Of a DNA stretch of 64,000 nucleotides, positions 44,556 through 55,623 are shown one piece after another (within the stretch, counting starts at the first letter, position 1; each line of letters begins with the position of its first letter). Position numbers and translations under genes: made by a program. The notes under the pieces are model-generated. The model saw nothing but the letters and a program-made list of their open reading frames with translations, searched no databases and was not told the DNA's origin. The stretch lies in the NCBI GenBank assembly GCA_963575645.1, contig OY754468.1, positions 23,894,465 to 23,958,464 on the forward strand. Reading direction: 5' to 3'. The DNA comes from Xanthostigma xanthostigma. Taxonomy: Eukaryota > Arthropoda > Insecta > Raphidioptera > Raphidiidae.

Positions 44556-44755
44556 AAAAAATTGGTTGTCTGTAAAGTCGGTTTACGGACGATAGTTTTA
44601 CGTGATAACGTATTCCGCTCGAATATCATATTTAATAATCACACACAGGGTCAGGCGGAACGTTAGGAACGTTACACTTTTTCGTGCATGCAGCCGGTGT
44701 TTCATCTTTTTATATTGACGTGATTCATCAATTTATAAGACGATCACGTCAAAAA
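44556..44755 (+). repeat. interspersed repeat family D, copy A
   Basis: Almost identical to 55380-55623: ATTGGTTGTCTGTAAAGTCG, GTTTACGGACGATAGTTTTA, CGTGATAACGTATTCCGCTC, GGGTCAGGCGGAACGTTA and AATTTATAAGACG. This copy lacks about 80 bp present in the other. Subterminal ACGTGATAACG and its mirror CGTTATCACGT in copy B suggest a DNA transposon. Confidence 0.8.
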
Positions 44756-45245
44756 CAGTCAGCTAATTCCGCAAGTTTTTTTATTGCATTGACAAAGAGC
44801 GGCATCATTTCACAATACATTAGTAAATCAGTGGACACCCAGAGGCTTTATAAGTAAATAAAAATACCAATTTCGTGATATGCCAGTGACAAGGAAACGT
44901 CCCGATCATTCATCTTTCTGTCAATCAGATTGACTGCAAATTCAAACTAACAAAGTTGTTGATAAAATATTACATTAAAAGAATTCAGCTGCTTTTTCAC
45001 CTTTTAACCTCTATCTAACTATTCTATTGTATGCACATATTGTTTCTCTGATGCACAGCACTATAAGAGACATTGTTATAGACGCTCGACAACTATTGAA
45101 AACGTTTTAATAATTTTTTTAAATAAGACTTTGTAAGGTATATGAAAATTTTCGAAATTAGCTATCTATGCCTTTTTTTCAGAAATTACTTGTCTACACA
45201 TCAAGTAACCGTCCGCGGAGCATTAGAAAAATGATATTTTTGCAT
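44756..45245. other. no recognisable gene or repeat
   Basis: AT-rich, no identifiable feature. Confidence 0.4.
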
Positions 45246-45636
45246 ATAGGTACTTTTGTTCTATACTGAGCATAGGAATAAAATCGCAATCGAACTATTA
45301 GGGTGAAAACATATACTTCTCTCTTAAGCCGTATCCAGGAGGGCAAAACAAACACGGGGAACCCGGCTTAAGAAATTTCTAATTTGCCCCCTCCTGGGCC
45401 AAGAGCCGGGTACGTCCATGTTAACGTCATAGAAAAAGACAAAGTTTTTGAAACAGAGATAATTTATTCAAATTGAATGTCAAGTACATCAACCAATCCA
45501 ATCATCAGAGAAATCAGGGAATTACATCGAAGAAAGAGACGCAGATATATTTTCGATACGCTTTGTTGCTTTTAATCACCGCATATTGAGTAGATAGATA
45601 ATGATTCATATTATAGTAAATTATTAAATATATGTA
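45246..45636 (+). repeat. interspersed repeat family E, copy A
   Basis: Inverted partner of 60315-60720 over about 390 bp with high similarity: TTCTATACTGAGCATAGGAA, AAGAAATTTCTAATTTGC, AGGGAATTACATCGAAGAAA, GACGCAGATATATTTTCGAT and GAGTAGATAGATAATGATT. A GC-rich core (45329-45417) has mirrored TATCCAGGAGGGC and CCCTCCTGGGCC words and may be a separate small element. Confidence 0.8.
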
Positions 45637-45831
45637 TTTTTGTATTGAATAAGCTGAAACAATTAAATTATGTGGGGTATATTTGCACCAATTTTGAAGT
45701 GTTATGGTACTCCATTAGTGTATGGGTATTTCATATCCGTGATTGGGAATTTTGGTGCTACACAATTGTATTTAAGAAAAAAATATTTATTTTTAAACGA
45801 AATTTCACCAACCATATTAAATAAACGAGGG

Positions 45832-46161
45832 CAGTGGCGGATTTACCAGCAGGCTGAGTAGGCTTGAGCCTAGGGCTACAGATTTTAGGGACGGTAAATT
45901 TGCGGACCGAATGTTTTTTTAGCTGGTTTATGACGTTTACCGAAATCACATTATTGTATAAGTAGAATACATTACCACGTTTTATTAGTCTAACATGATT
46001 AAGCTTTGATTAGCTCAGAAATATACCCAAAAACCATGTCTTGTGCAATTTTAACCAAATTATTGTATTGTAAAAATAATCTAGGAACTGACAATATTTG
46101 TAGAGGTAAGGGCGACAAAAATTTAAAAGTCTATACTTAGGAAATGTGTAAATCCGCCACT
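45832..46161. mobile_element. hAT-like MITE
   Basis: Left end CAGTGGCGGATTTACCAGC; right end, as reverse complement, TAGTGGCGGATTTACACATT. Flanks ACGAGGG and ACGACGGG are a probable imperfect 8-bp duplication. GAGCCTAGGGC follows the left end. No coding sequence. Confidence 0.6.
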
Positions 46162-46164
46162 AAA

Positions 46165-46950
46165 CGACGGGATCTCTGCAAAGGAACTTCGTAATATTTA
46201 TTGATTAGGGTCACTTCGCTAAATAAATTTCATTCGACTTAGCGTTCACGATACTCGTGTGGAATATATCGGAACATATAGAAACTGTCTTATTTTCATT
46301 ATAGCTAAAAATAAACTACTGGGTGACTCAGTCATCCACTAGAAGGTTAATAAGTCGTTTAGAAATACAGTTTAAATTTAGACTGCACATGCGTATAAGG
46401 AGACATTTTTACATTGAACCAAATAATATCCATCTGATAAAATATTACCAAAAGCTCGGAATAAGCGATTTTAGCTTGTGACCGCAGATAATTGTTAAGG
46501 CAAACGTGATTCAGGGAGTAATTTTAGAACGACCTGTAGTACAATACAACTTTCTAAAATAAATTGATGAGTATAAATTATGGCAAGTTCCTCCTATTTA
46601 ACATGTAATTGTTATTTAATAAAAGCCTGTGTAATGATTTACACCAGCGTTTTGCAAAATGTTAATTACTCTTCGCAATATTACTTTTGTCAGTTAATTA
46701 AATCATCATATTTTAATCAAAGTATTTGTTAGAATTTGTGTGCCAAACAGAATGAAGATTAATTTAAAGCAGTCGGCGAAGAGTGGTGTTGATACCTCTA
46801 AAAGCTTTTTCATTAAATAACAATTTTCATTTTTCAAAGATTTTCTTCTCTTACACAACTCAATTAGAAATCTTCTTCATTCATGACAGTCAAATTTTAC
46901 AGTAGAATGTATATAGAGATGGATAAGAAGTCATAATAGCACGTAATTCA
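46165..46950. other. no recognisable gene or repeat
   Basis: AT-rich DNA. No feature identified. Confidence 0.4.
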
Positions 46951-47422
46951 TCTAAATATGTAAAAGAAAACCGTGACTGATTGACTGACAGATCTATCAA
47001 CGCACAGCTTAAACCACTGGACGGATTGAGCTGAAATTTGGTACACAGATAATTATTATGACGTAGGCATCCGCTAAGAACAAATTTTTGGAAATTCAAC
47101 CCCTAAAGTCTAAACAGATACAACGGGCGTTCAAAATTTGCATGGAGAAAAATCATACAAGATAGATGTATCATTTCGAAAATGCTCAGGATTACTCCTG
47201 TCAAAAAATAGAAAAACACATGTTTCGTGCTTTTTCAAAAACAACTCCTTCCGAGAGTGAAAAGAGGTAAATAGTCTAAAAATCAACATGGGTGTCATTT
47301 TCAAGGTTTTTCAGGACGTTGATCACGTTTTGATATTTATTGGGAGTAACTATATATACCAAATAATCGGAACTCATCCGTGTTTCGTATTAAGCGCTTG
47401 CGAAGCCGCAGGTAACGGCTAG
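46951..47422 (+). mobile_element. Helitron-like non-autonomous element, complete
   Basis: 5' TCTAAATATGTAAAAGAAAA after A46950; 3' GAAGCCGCAGGTAACGGCTAG followed by T47423. Internal GTGACTGATTGACTGACAGA, TCAACGCACAGCTTAAACC, GGACGGATTGAGCTGAAATT and CCGCAGGTAACGG. Antisense frames inside are incidental. Confidence 0.8.
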
Positions 47423-49579
47423 TATTTTTCATAATAATAAATTGCAAATCCAGTTGATACTTTTTCAAGTTGGCATTGCCACACACTCGGCTATTCTCGA
47501 GCCCAACGTTGTATCGAAATATTGAAAATCTAATTTAAAAAGGTAAGCTTAAAAAATAATATAATGCGACCGTAATATATTCGATTTCGTTTATCGAGTT
47601 GTCTTCTTGTAAAGTAATGAAGTTGATGGAATTCTATAGATAAATAAATTAACGGTATTAAAGTATTTCAGCCTTAGTCGAATGTGTCATGGTTAAGGTA
47701 AATGTCAAGGTTAACCACAGATACTGCTTTTGACTTTTATGTTGGATACTTTATTTGTCTGGATAAAACCTACGTTGACTTTAATAGTTCTTCTTTAACT
47801 TCAGTGCTGGTTCATCGGTAACAAAAATAAAGGTGTGCATAATTTTTTTTTTTTTATTAAACTGAACCCTAAATATTAAAAGTAATCAGAAAACGCGCGA
47901 AATCACTTTTTTCTTGACGCACGTAAACATCACCAGGAGATTAATCAAGTTTTGATCATCCGATGATGCTAACACGGGTAGCGAAACTTTAGTTGGAAAA
48001 AAAGTGTTAGGCGTTTGATGTTTCGTAGCTTAATAGTCAGTCTCTTCACACTGAAAGCTCTCGTGAAGAGATTCACGGATACTTATTTGAAGTTGGAAGA
48101 TGAACCCTCCGTGAATCTGATTATAAAAACATACTGTTTTCAATACACAATTCACAAAAACAGGGTATTGAAATAAAGTAGGTACTACTGTAGGAAATTT
48201 CAAAATCAGGTAAAATGATTAACACAATTCTCATATAAAACAATTACAATATTTATTACAATAACCGATCACGTTCACATTTCAAAAAGCTTTTACAAAA
48301 ATAGCTGCGAATTTATATTGTATTGCGTAATAGTACTTCATTAGGTTTTATGTCATCGCCAGGTCAGTTTCAAAATGTAGATACAGCGGTTCGAAATAGG
48401 TGGATTTCACACAGTACCTATGTTTTTAGAGTCTTCACAACGTTTAATCTTTTTCTTTTGAATTCATATTTAAGTATCATCATTGCTTCATAATTATGGC
48501 AAAAAATTGACACATGTAATCGATATTTATATTTATCTAAAATGTGTATGATTCAGAAAATTAAACATTCCTATAAAATCTCTAAACCATATCAGATCTT
48601 GAAATTGTATCGTTAATTCGAGGGTGGCGATAATGACTTGATATATCGAGCGTCTATTCTTTGAGAGTGCTGGCAGCTGATGTTAAAAAAGGCAAATATA
48701 ATAATAATCCAGTGCCATAAAATGGATTTTTAGTTTCTACTAAAAGCACATTTCTATATTATTATATAGATACATACCATATTTTTTTAGCTCGTTTATT
48801 CAAATTCATCATCTATAGGAACAATTTGATTGACAGATGCTAATTTAAATTTACAAATATATTCAACATTTTTTGCATACCTTAATTCGAGTTCGTACAG
48901 CTGGTACCATTTTTAAGTTCTTTGCTATTCAATATGCGTTCCTTCGTTCGTCTGGGAGTTACATAAAATCTTTCGTTCAATTTCGCTGCTTAAAAATGGA
49001 GTGAATATATTGCAAATGTTGAAAAAAACGACTAGCTACTAGTGGGTACTAGAAATAACTATTTTATTTCTTTCTAAAATTTTAACATTTGAAAAGCCAC
49101 TGGCATTAATAATTGGCTGTTTACATATTTAAATTACTTGTGTTAATTATTGACAAACGCCTTTCACAAGGCAGATAATTATTTGTGTAAAAAAGTGTCC
49201 TTTAATAACTTGACATTCCTTTGTTCGCTTGGGTTGTTTGTTATAAAAGTTATTTTATCTGGTATCTATTTAGAAAGTCTTGACGAACACCGAATAACAG
49301 TTATCTTTTCTGTATGCGCATGCTCTTTACATTCTTTTGTTATTGAACTCCATTGTATTGTATTGTGTCTTATTAAAAAAGTTTGTTTTTATTTTAATCC
49401 GATTTTAGATTCACTGTACCATCTTACATAATCGTGTAAAATAGCAGGGGTATTCAACATGTAGTGCACGTACCCCTAGAAGGAATACAGAGCGTTACCA
49501 AAGGCTAAGGCAATTTATATTTACTAATGGTCGCCAAGTGATCGACTTATATGGATTTATCCTGAATCGATTTTACCTG
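47423..49579. other. no recognisable gene; minor hairpin and repeat ends
   Basis: A hairpin GAGATTCACGGA/TCCGTGAATCT lies at 48068-48117 with a loop of about 27 nt. CAGGGGTATTCAACATGTAG at 49445 resembles the start of a decayed hAT element. A 93-codon frame at 49150 has hydrophobic runs but no recognisable domain. Confidence 0.4.
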
Positions 49580-49680
49580 TGTTAATTCGTACACATCGTG
49601 ATGAAACATATGTTGGACACTTCCACTCATTAAAACGAAGAGAACGGTGTATGTTTCATCACGATGTATGCGAATTAACA
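49580..49680. repeat. hairpin, 31-bp arms
   Basis: TGTTAATTCGTACACATCGT plus GATGAAACATA is mirrored at 49650-49680 with one or two mismatches across a 39-nt loop. Confidence 0.8.
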
Positions 49681-50335
49681 TACTCAAATCAGTACCACAA
49701 CTTTTTTCCTTCCCGTATTTATACGATTTTGGTTGATAATGTTTCTTGATTTTTACATCTACCTATTTTCTTTATTTTTTATATTTTACTTCACGTAACT
49801 TCACAGCAACAGTGTTATCGTTTTACAATCTCTGTACAGGCATGGAGCGCAGCAATTTTATAGGGGGCTGTGCAAAAATGATATTTTTTATAAGCAATAT
49901 TTTAGTAATTAAAACATTCTATGCAAATTTTAAATCTTTCGCATTATTTAATTAACATAATGGATACATTTTATAAAAGTATTGTTTCACAATATATAAA
50001 ATTAAATGACAAATAAGAGTCTTATAATGAAAAGTTTTGTTAACTTGCGAAAGATTTAATTTAACGTTTGCAATGTAATTCTGTCAAGTTTAGTTTTTGA
50101 AGTATTTCACGAGAATTAAGTGCGACGTCGGTTAATGGGTGGGTTGTTCGTTACTCTGAAGAGACTGAATTGGGGGCTCCGAACCGAGCCGAATTCACAT
50201 TGATGGAGAAAGTTAAATTTTATTATACCCTGCAGATTAGGTACTTCGCGTCATTTTATTTTGACCTTTTCCGTCATTCTTTCAGGGCTATCAATCATAT
50301 AAGGTGATCTATTAAACAAGATCACGCGTGTCGTG
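49681..50335. other. no recognisable gene
   Basis: Mostly AT-rich; 50110-50200 is less so (TTGGGGGCTCCGAACCGAGC) without an assigned identity. Confidence 0.4.
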
Positions 50336-50339
50336 ATCA

Positions 50340-50484
50340 GACTCGCTAGAAGTGAAACTTTTTGAAGTAAAACTTCTTTAGGTATGCTTGACTTGGGGAG
50401 TAAGCTGGTGAATGCCTGACGAAAGCGTTGACGGCAGTTGCGTGATCGGACGAGGCGAGCGGTGCGTGATCGGGCGAGGCGAAC
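50340..50484 (+). repeat. interspersed repeat family F, 5' flank of the expanded copy
   Basis: Matches 18540-18675 in reverse complement: TGAAGTAAAACTTCTTTAGG, GCTTGACTTGGGGAGTAAGC, TGGTGAATGCCTGACGAAAG and GAGGCGAACG. A short GTGATCGG.CGAGGCGA word is duplicated inside it. Confidence 0.75.
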
Positions 50485-50790
50485 GGAAGTTGAGAGGGAG
50501 ATATAAGTTAGTGAAGATAGAAAGAGAGAGTTACGTTTCGTATATTGGAAGTTGAGAGAGAGATATAAGTTAGTGAAGATATAGAAAGAGAGAGTTACGT
50601 TTCGTATATTGGAAGTTGAGAGGGAGATATAAGTTAGTGAAGATAGAAAGAGATAGTTTCGTTTCGTATATTGGAAGTTGAGAGGGAGATATAAGTTAGT
50701 GAAGATATAGAAAGAGAGAGTTACGTTTCGTATATTGGAAGTTGAGAGGGAGATATAAGTTAGTGAAGATAGAAAGAGAGAGAGTTGAAT
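50485..50790. repeat. minisatellite, five units of alternating 62 and 64 bp
   Basis: Units starting GGAAGTTGAGAG begin at 50485, 50547, 50611, 50673 and 50737. Each contains GATATAAGTTAGTGAAGATA, AGAAAGAGA and GTTTCGTATATT. Spacing alternates 62, 64, 62, 64 because GATAG and GATATAG alternate, so the array is built of 126-bp dimers. 126 is a multiple of three, which keeps a 196-codon minus-strand frame open; that frame is not considered a gene. Confidence 0.92.
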
Positions 50791-50799
50791 GACACATAC

Positions 50800-51120
50800 T
50801 TCTGCACACATCCGGCGACGCTGCTGGGGGGAGTCTTTCACGTAGACCGGTGTAAAGTTTTAAATAACGGCACGTACCGTGTTCAGTCAGTTCAGTGGTT
50901 TCAGGTGACGGCTCCCGCGCGACCTTATCAGTAAGTTGTCGCGCCGTTTCTCCCGTTGCCCGGCAATTCTGTAGTCGTGTTTGTGTTGTGTTGGCGTTGC
51001 GGTGAGAGCCGCCATTACAATGCATTTACACGACTACTAAACTACACTCGTCGGGGCAACAAAATAAACAAACCGTTTGTGTAAACAAGTGAGATTACAA
51101 CGTCTCAGTTCAGCCCCCTG
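50800..51120. promoter_or_regulatory. GC-rich promoter-like segment
   Basis: GC rises sharply (TCCGGCGACGCTGCTGGGGG, GACGGCTCCCGCGCGACC, GTCGCGCCGTTTCTCCC). Overlapping initiator-type words GTTCAGTCAGTTCAGTGG occur at 50880-50897 on the plus strand, with donor-like CAGGTGACG and ATCAGTAAGTTG downstream. On the minus strand AATGGCGGCTCTCACC occurs at about 51018. It could be a 5' exon on either strand; no coding frame is convincing. Confidence 0.3.
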
Positions 51121-51277
51121 TCTGCGAACGCACATGTACAGGATGTTCAAAAAGACACGCAACGCCTGAATATCTCAGAGAGATTAAGATTTTTTGGAAC
51201 GAAGTACCTTATGGGACGTTATAGATATAAATGGAGAAGGTTAGAAAAAAAAACGTAAAGAAAAACTGTAACGAAAA

Positions 51278-52013
51278 TCTACATATATAATTAGCTATTG
51301 TATGTCTGTCCGTAGACATAGAAAGTTGAAATTTGGCACACTTATAATATACGGCATGGAACAGATCCTAACGGAGCGGGATTTTTTAATTTTGGTACTA
51401 GAGGGGAGCAAATTGAAAACAAAATGGTTTTTTTTTGCTTATAATTTGCTCAATTTAAATCCGATCGCTTCAACGAAAGAGGAGAAATTTTTACATAGAT
51501 TTCGTAGAACAGAATTCGCGTAAATAGTTTTTTTTATACATAAAAAAACAGAAATAAATACTGTATAAAATGGATTTTGCCACGATTTGTCAATAGTACA
51601 CGAGCAGAAGGTTTGCTATCTTTCGCCGCTACGTGCGCATTGTCGTTCAACGCCTTCGTTCCAAGCAGCTGCACATAGCGAATATAAATAGCGATATCCC
51701 GTGTTCGATTCCCGATGCGCAACAAATGTTATTTTTGTTTTTTTTTAGAGTTGCAAATCACACGATTAATCTTTGTTTAATAATTATATATTATATTATA
51801 AATAAAATTTACGAATAATTTGTCAGACAAATTAGTAAAAAAATTATATGATACATAATAAATAGCGAAAAGAACTTCGTTCCAACCGGGTGTTCCACGA
51901 CACCTCTCGTCTTTTTTAAAAAAATGTTGCAAAAATTCTTTCCAAGGGGCTGCCCCGGGGGGGGGGGAGCACGGTGTACTGCAAATTCGAGCGAAATAGG
52001 ACCGGACCGCTAG
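51278..52013 (+). mobile_element. Helitron-like non-autonomous element with poly-G expansion
   Basis: 5' TCTACATATATAATTAGC after A51277; 3' ACCGGACCGCTAG followed by T52014. Internal TGTATGTCTGTCCG, GTTGAAATTTGGCACACTTA and a GGGGCTGCCCCGG block extended by a run of about 12 G at 51956-51968. No Rep/helicase ORF. Confidence 0.8.
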
Positions 52014-52154
52014 TTATTTATAAATGAAGAAATTGATTTAAAAAAAACTGTTTTGTCCATATGATCTAATCTTAATTTTATTGCAAACAAACTTAATTTA
52101 AACGTTATACAATAAAAAATACCTAGTAGGTTATAACATATCTAGACTCTAGGG

Positions 52155-52387
52155 CGGTGTTTTCCAACGTGGGACTCACGCCCCACAGGGGGAAAATTTG
52201 ATTGTTAAGGGGGGCAATTCGAAAATGGACTCGACACGAGTTTAACCCATTCGCTCTGGGCTATTTAATTGCAATGCTAGATTAAGGTGCCAATTTTTTT
52301 AATATTAAAAATTATGTATGTTACATAAGGGGGCATAAGAATTTTCGAAAGGCTAAGACATGGCACTAAAAAGGTTGAGAAAAACTG
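52155..52387. mobile_element. short hAT-type MITE with perfect 8-bp target duplication
   Basis: CTCTAGGG is duplicated at 52147-52154 and 52388-52395. Ends CGGTGTTTTCCAACGTGGG and, reversed, CAGTTTTTCTCAACCTTTTT are hAT-like. The 233-bp interior has GCGCCCC-type and GGGGGC words and no coding capacity. Confidence 0.85.
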
Positions 52388-52395
52388 CTCTAGGG

Positions 52396-53127
52396 TATAT
52401 TGAAGCAATCGACGAATTAAAGGTCCTCTTGATATCGTCAATAATGAGAAAAATTTGTTCAAATCTGCAACTGTTTGAGTAGAAATAAAAACACTTTGTA
52501 TAGTTAGTACATTTAGACAATGTGTAGGCAGGAGAATCCTCGTAAAACTTCACGCTCGACAAACACTTGAAAGTAATGAAAAAAAAAGAGCCGTAGTGTT
52601 TAGGGCGTAAATGTCACAGTTAGTGAATATTTAAAGTAACAAACAAATGAGAGTATATTTAGTTAAAACGTAATTTTAGTCAGTGAACAAGCCTCTCGCA
52701 TATTTAGAAACTCCCGCATTATTATTAGTACCAATAAATTTTGTGAATTTTTAGCCATGCAACCATAAAACGACGCGAGCACTGCAGATACTTAAGATAA
52801 ACAAATTTCCAGTTATGCTATTTTCTGTATTGTTTCCATATACCTGAATTTGTGAAAATTCCTTTTACCGCCAGGATTGTTTGAGCATAGATGTAATTCT
52901 AAATTGACAGTTACAATTTTTAATCTATTTTTTGTGCTGGCTTTTATTCCACTTCACATGTTTGTCGGTTTGGGTCAAATCTTGCAATCAAAATTTCAAG
53001 TTATAATTAAGCTAGAGCTTTAAAATTTTGGATACGTATATCAGTCCGGCGACAATTAGATTAGAATTTGAGAACTGCAGTAATTATCGGTCATCTCGTT
53101 GAATTTTTCCTCGATAATTTCAGATAA
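52396..53127. other. no recognisable gene or repeat
   Basis: Minus-strand frames of about 60-70 codons here lack any known domain. Nothing else was seen. Confidence 0.4.
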
Positions 53128-53130
53128 TTA

Positions 53131-53205
53131 GGCCTAGCACACATACAGAGCGTTCAACGCGCGTTGGGCCAACGCAAGTTGAACGCTCTTCATGTGTGCT
53201 AGGTC
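53131..53205. mobile_element. 75-bp palindromic mini-MITE with TTA target duplication
   Basis: Arms GGCCTAGCACACATACAGAG and CGTTCAAC mirror GTTGAACGCTCTTCATGTGT and GCTAGGTC. The centre GCGTTGGGCCAACGC is itself palindromic. TTA is present at 53128-53130 and 53206-53208, a PIF/Harbinger-type target. Confidence 0.75.
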
Positions 53206-53208
53206 TTA

Positions 53209-53828
53209 ACCAGATGATTCCTTATGCAAGACCTTCCGATTATAAAATAAAGAGACATTGATATCCAATACTGGACGTTAATGTATTTATTTATTATTAC
53301 TTTACTTTATTCAGGACTTATCAGTGAGCATCAGTTGAACAGTTTTTACCAGTTCACATTATGAAATAGGTAAACATTTTACCCGTTTGATATACGTTTG
53401 AAATTAAACCCGATTACAGTTAGATACGACCGCGGGGTACGTCTGTGTGTAAGCATACGGACATGTCGTCCTTGACCCTATGACCTAGGTTACTAGGTAC
53501 GGTATGGCATAGGTGCGTGGTGTGTATATCTATGTAATGTGTCTGTAACCATAGCATCAGCCCTTGAATTTCCCCTCGTCCTCCATCATGTCGCTGATAG
53601 ATGCGCGCCTTCATTTCTACAATTTCTCTCTCGCACGTATACATTCTTGCTCTCTGCCTCTGTTTTACTGGTAGCAACCCCGTTATAATAGGTGTACAAC
53701 AATGTACATTGTACATTTATCAGAAATAATTCGGGACGTCAGTAATACAGCTGGTCGAAGATTAGCAAACCATGCTAAAAAGCGTACCCAAAAGCTGCCA
53801 AGCTAAGCATGCAAAATAAAATTAACGT
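53209..53828. other. no recognisable gene
   Basis: A 98-codon minus-strand frame at 53420-53716 has no domain I recognise. GTACATTGTACAT at 53703 is a small palindrome. Confidence 0.4.
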
Positions 53829-53829
53829 A

Positions 53830-54575
53830 TTTATGCCCATATTCGCCGAACACTATTGAAAGATAGAAGCTACTAATCTCGGAACAAAATTCATAAAATT
53901 TACTTTCAATTCACCAAGAAAATTATCAGGTAGAAGAGTTAGTTAAAGAATAAATAAATACTGCACTATACTCATTGCTCTTTTTGTTCAATATTTTGAC
54001 GTTACCGAAAAATCCGACCGATGGCGTTAGTGTAAACGTCAGAAAAAGTGTCACAAAATATAATAATGTTGTTTCACGACTATACACTTCACAAGCGGTT
54101 AATATAGGTACAACACATAAATAAATTCACAAGAGCAACTGTAGATATAATACTTCACGTTTATATGTTAGGTATTATGATCTATGTGGCAGCCATTATT
54201 TTATCGAGCGAATAAATATGTATACTACTGAAAATAGGATAGAATAGATTTGTACCTGCTGTAAACATAATTATAGTTGGTGAATCGAATTATCGCTATT
54301 TATTCGGAGGAATAGTTACCTGCAGAACAAATGAACCGAATAAATAACTACTAATAGTACTAACAGACGGTTGAACTTGGTTCGAAGCAGACAGCGGATC
54401 TGGTCCGCTCCGTACCAAATCTGTTCGTCTGTACAGTAGTCTGCGTGTCCGCCCGGTTCGATGGGAACAGATTCGGTCGTCTGTTGCAAGATCCGCCGTA
54501 CCATGTCCGTTGTCGGACCGGACCAAGTTCGACCGTGTGTTAGCACTATTACGTTCGGTGAATATGGCCATTAGA
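53830..54575. mobile_element. terminal-inverted-repeat MITE family B, copy 2 (carries a nested element)
   Basis: Ends ATGCCCATATTCGCCGAAC and GTTCGGTGAATATGGCC. Homologous to 22893-23476 throughout except for an insert at 54355-54548 near the right end. No ORF of its own; the 91-codon minus frame is produced by the insert. Confidence 0.8.
54355..54548. mobile_element. 194-bp nested MITE, Harbinger-type
   Basis: Terminal inverted repeats TAGTACTAACAGACGGTTGA and, reversed, TAGTGCTAACACACGGTCGA, continuing into AACTTGGT. Flanks are TAA (54352-54354) and TTA (54549-54551); the sister copy has a single TTA at this point, so the duplication is TTA with one later change. The interior is GC-rich (GATCTGGTCCGCTCCGTACC). 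Confidence 0.75.
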
Positions 54576-54579
54576 ACAA

Positions 54580-55375
54580 AATAAATCCGGATAGATTTTG
54601 GTTTGCCAACGAAATAATCAAGAGCAACAAATCGCTCATATTAATAGTTCAACAATTCAGCTCAAGGATCACTTGTTGGATTCCCGACTTGTTTTACATT
54701 TTTCGCTCACAACTCGTCCCCCTTTAGCAATGCCGTAGCGCAGTATATAAATTGGGAAAGAATAAGCTTTCAAGCAGTGAAAGAATTTTTCATATCGATT
54801 CTGGGCCAAGCCTAAGACTAGTAAATGTGGAGATTGCCTCGAATAGTAAGTATTGGGGGGATGGCGTCATCCAGATGATCTCGATTTGCGAGGCAACAGT
54901 TGTTTATGCACTTTAATGGCAGTTTTAAACAAATTTCAAAGAAATCAAACGACAGTATGTGTATGACCAACAGAGACGGCATGAATAACATTTGTTGCAG
55001 TATATGTACGCGGCAGCGACACCGCCCTTGTGTAACAGCGAGAAAAAGACGAATGGATGGGAGTACACGACGCGACGCGACCTATTCTGTCAGCCGTCGT
55101 CGGCGATGATGTGCAATGCGTCGGTCAATAAACGACTCGTGTACTTTAGCTGACAGCCGTCCCAACAGATCCTGTTGAGAGAACAAATCACATCTAGTAT
55201 ACAGCTGCTGGACAAATAAATTATTATTTATTGCTCTCTCGCCTCTTTTGTCTCTTGTCGTTCTTGGTACAACTACACTACTACAGCTACAATTAACATC
55301 GCGAATATTCGCATATTTTTTCACATTCGCATACCCAAAATTCATGCGAATATTTTGCGAATATACCTAATATAA
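54580..55375. other. unassigned; moderately GC-rich part
   Basis: 54990-55170 is GC-richer with repeated CGACGCGACGCGACC and CAGCCGTC words. Two short frames here lack known domains. ATTCGCATA/GCGAATATT words recur at 55300-55360 and 55790-55820. Confidence 0.35.
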
Positions 55376-55379
55376 AAAA

Positions 55380-55623
55380 AAATTGGTTGTCTGTAAAGTC
55401 GGTTTACGGACGATAGTTTTACGTGATAACGTATTCCGCTCGAATATCATATTTAATAATACATAACCTAAATTTTAGTAGCTGTCAAACTATATTTTTA
55501 CCGACTCTCTATCGCTTATACTGCGCTCTCGCTTGCACGCACAGGGTCAGGCGGAACGTTACACTTTTTCGTGCGTGCAGCTGGTGTTTCATCAATTTAT
55601 AAGACGTTATCACGTCAAAAAAT
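55380..55623 (+). repeat. interspersed repeat family D, copy B
   Basis: Fuller copy of 44556-44755. Includes the segment missing there (AGCTGTCAAACTATATTTTT, CTCTATCGCTTATACTGCGC) and ends AAGACGTTATCACGTCAAAA. Confidence 0.8.

Noticed and set aside
50251..50841. 196-codon minus-strand frame with 42-residue repeats
   Set aside because: It is created by a minisatellite whose 126-bp dimer is a multiple of three; composition and repeat origin explain it fully.
54296..54571. Overlapping minus-strand frames of 91 and 76 codons
   Set aside because: Both are confined to a nested GC-rich MITE and its host element.
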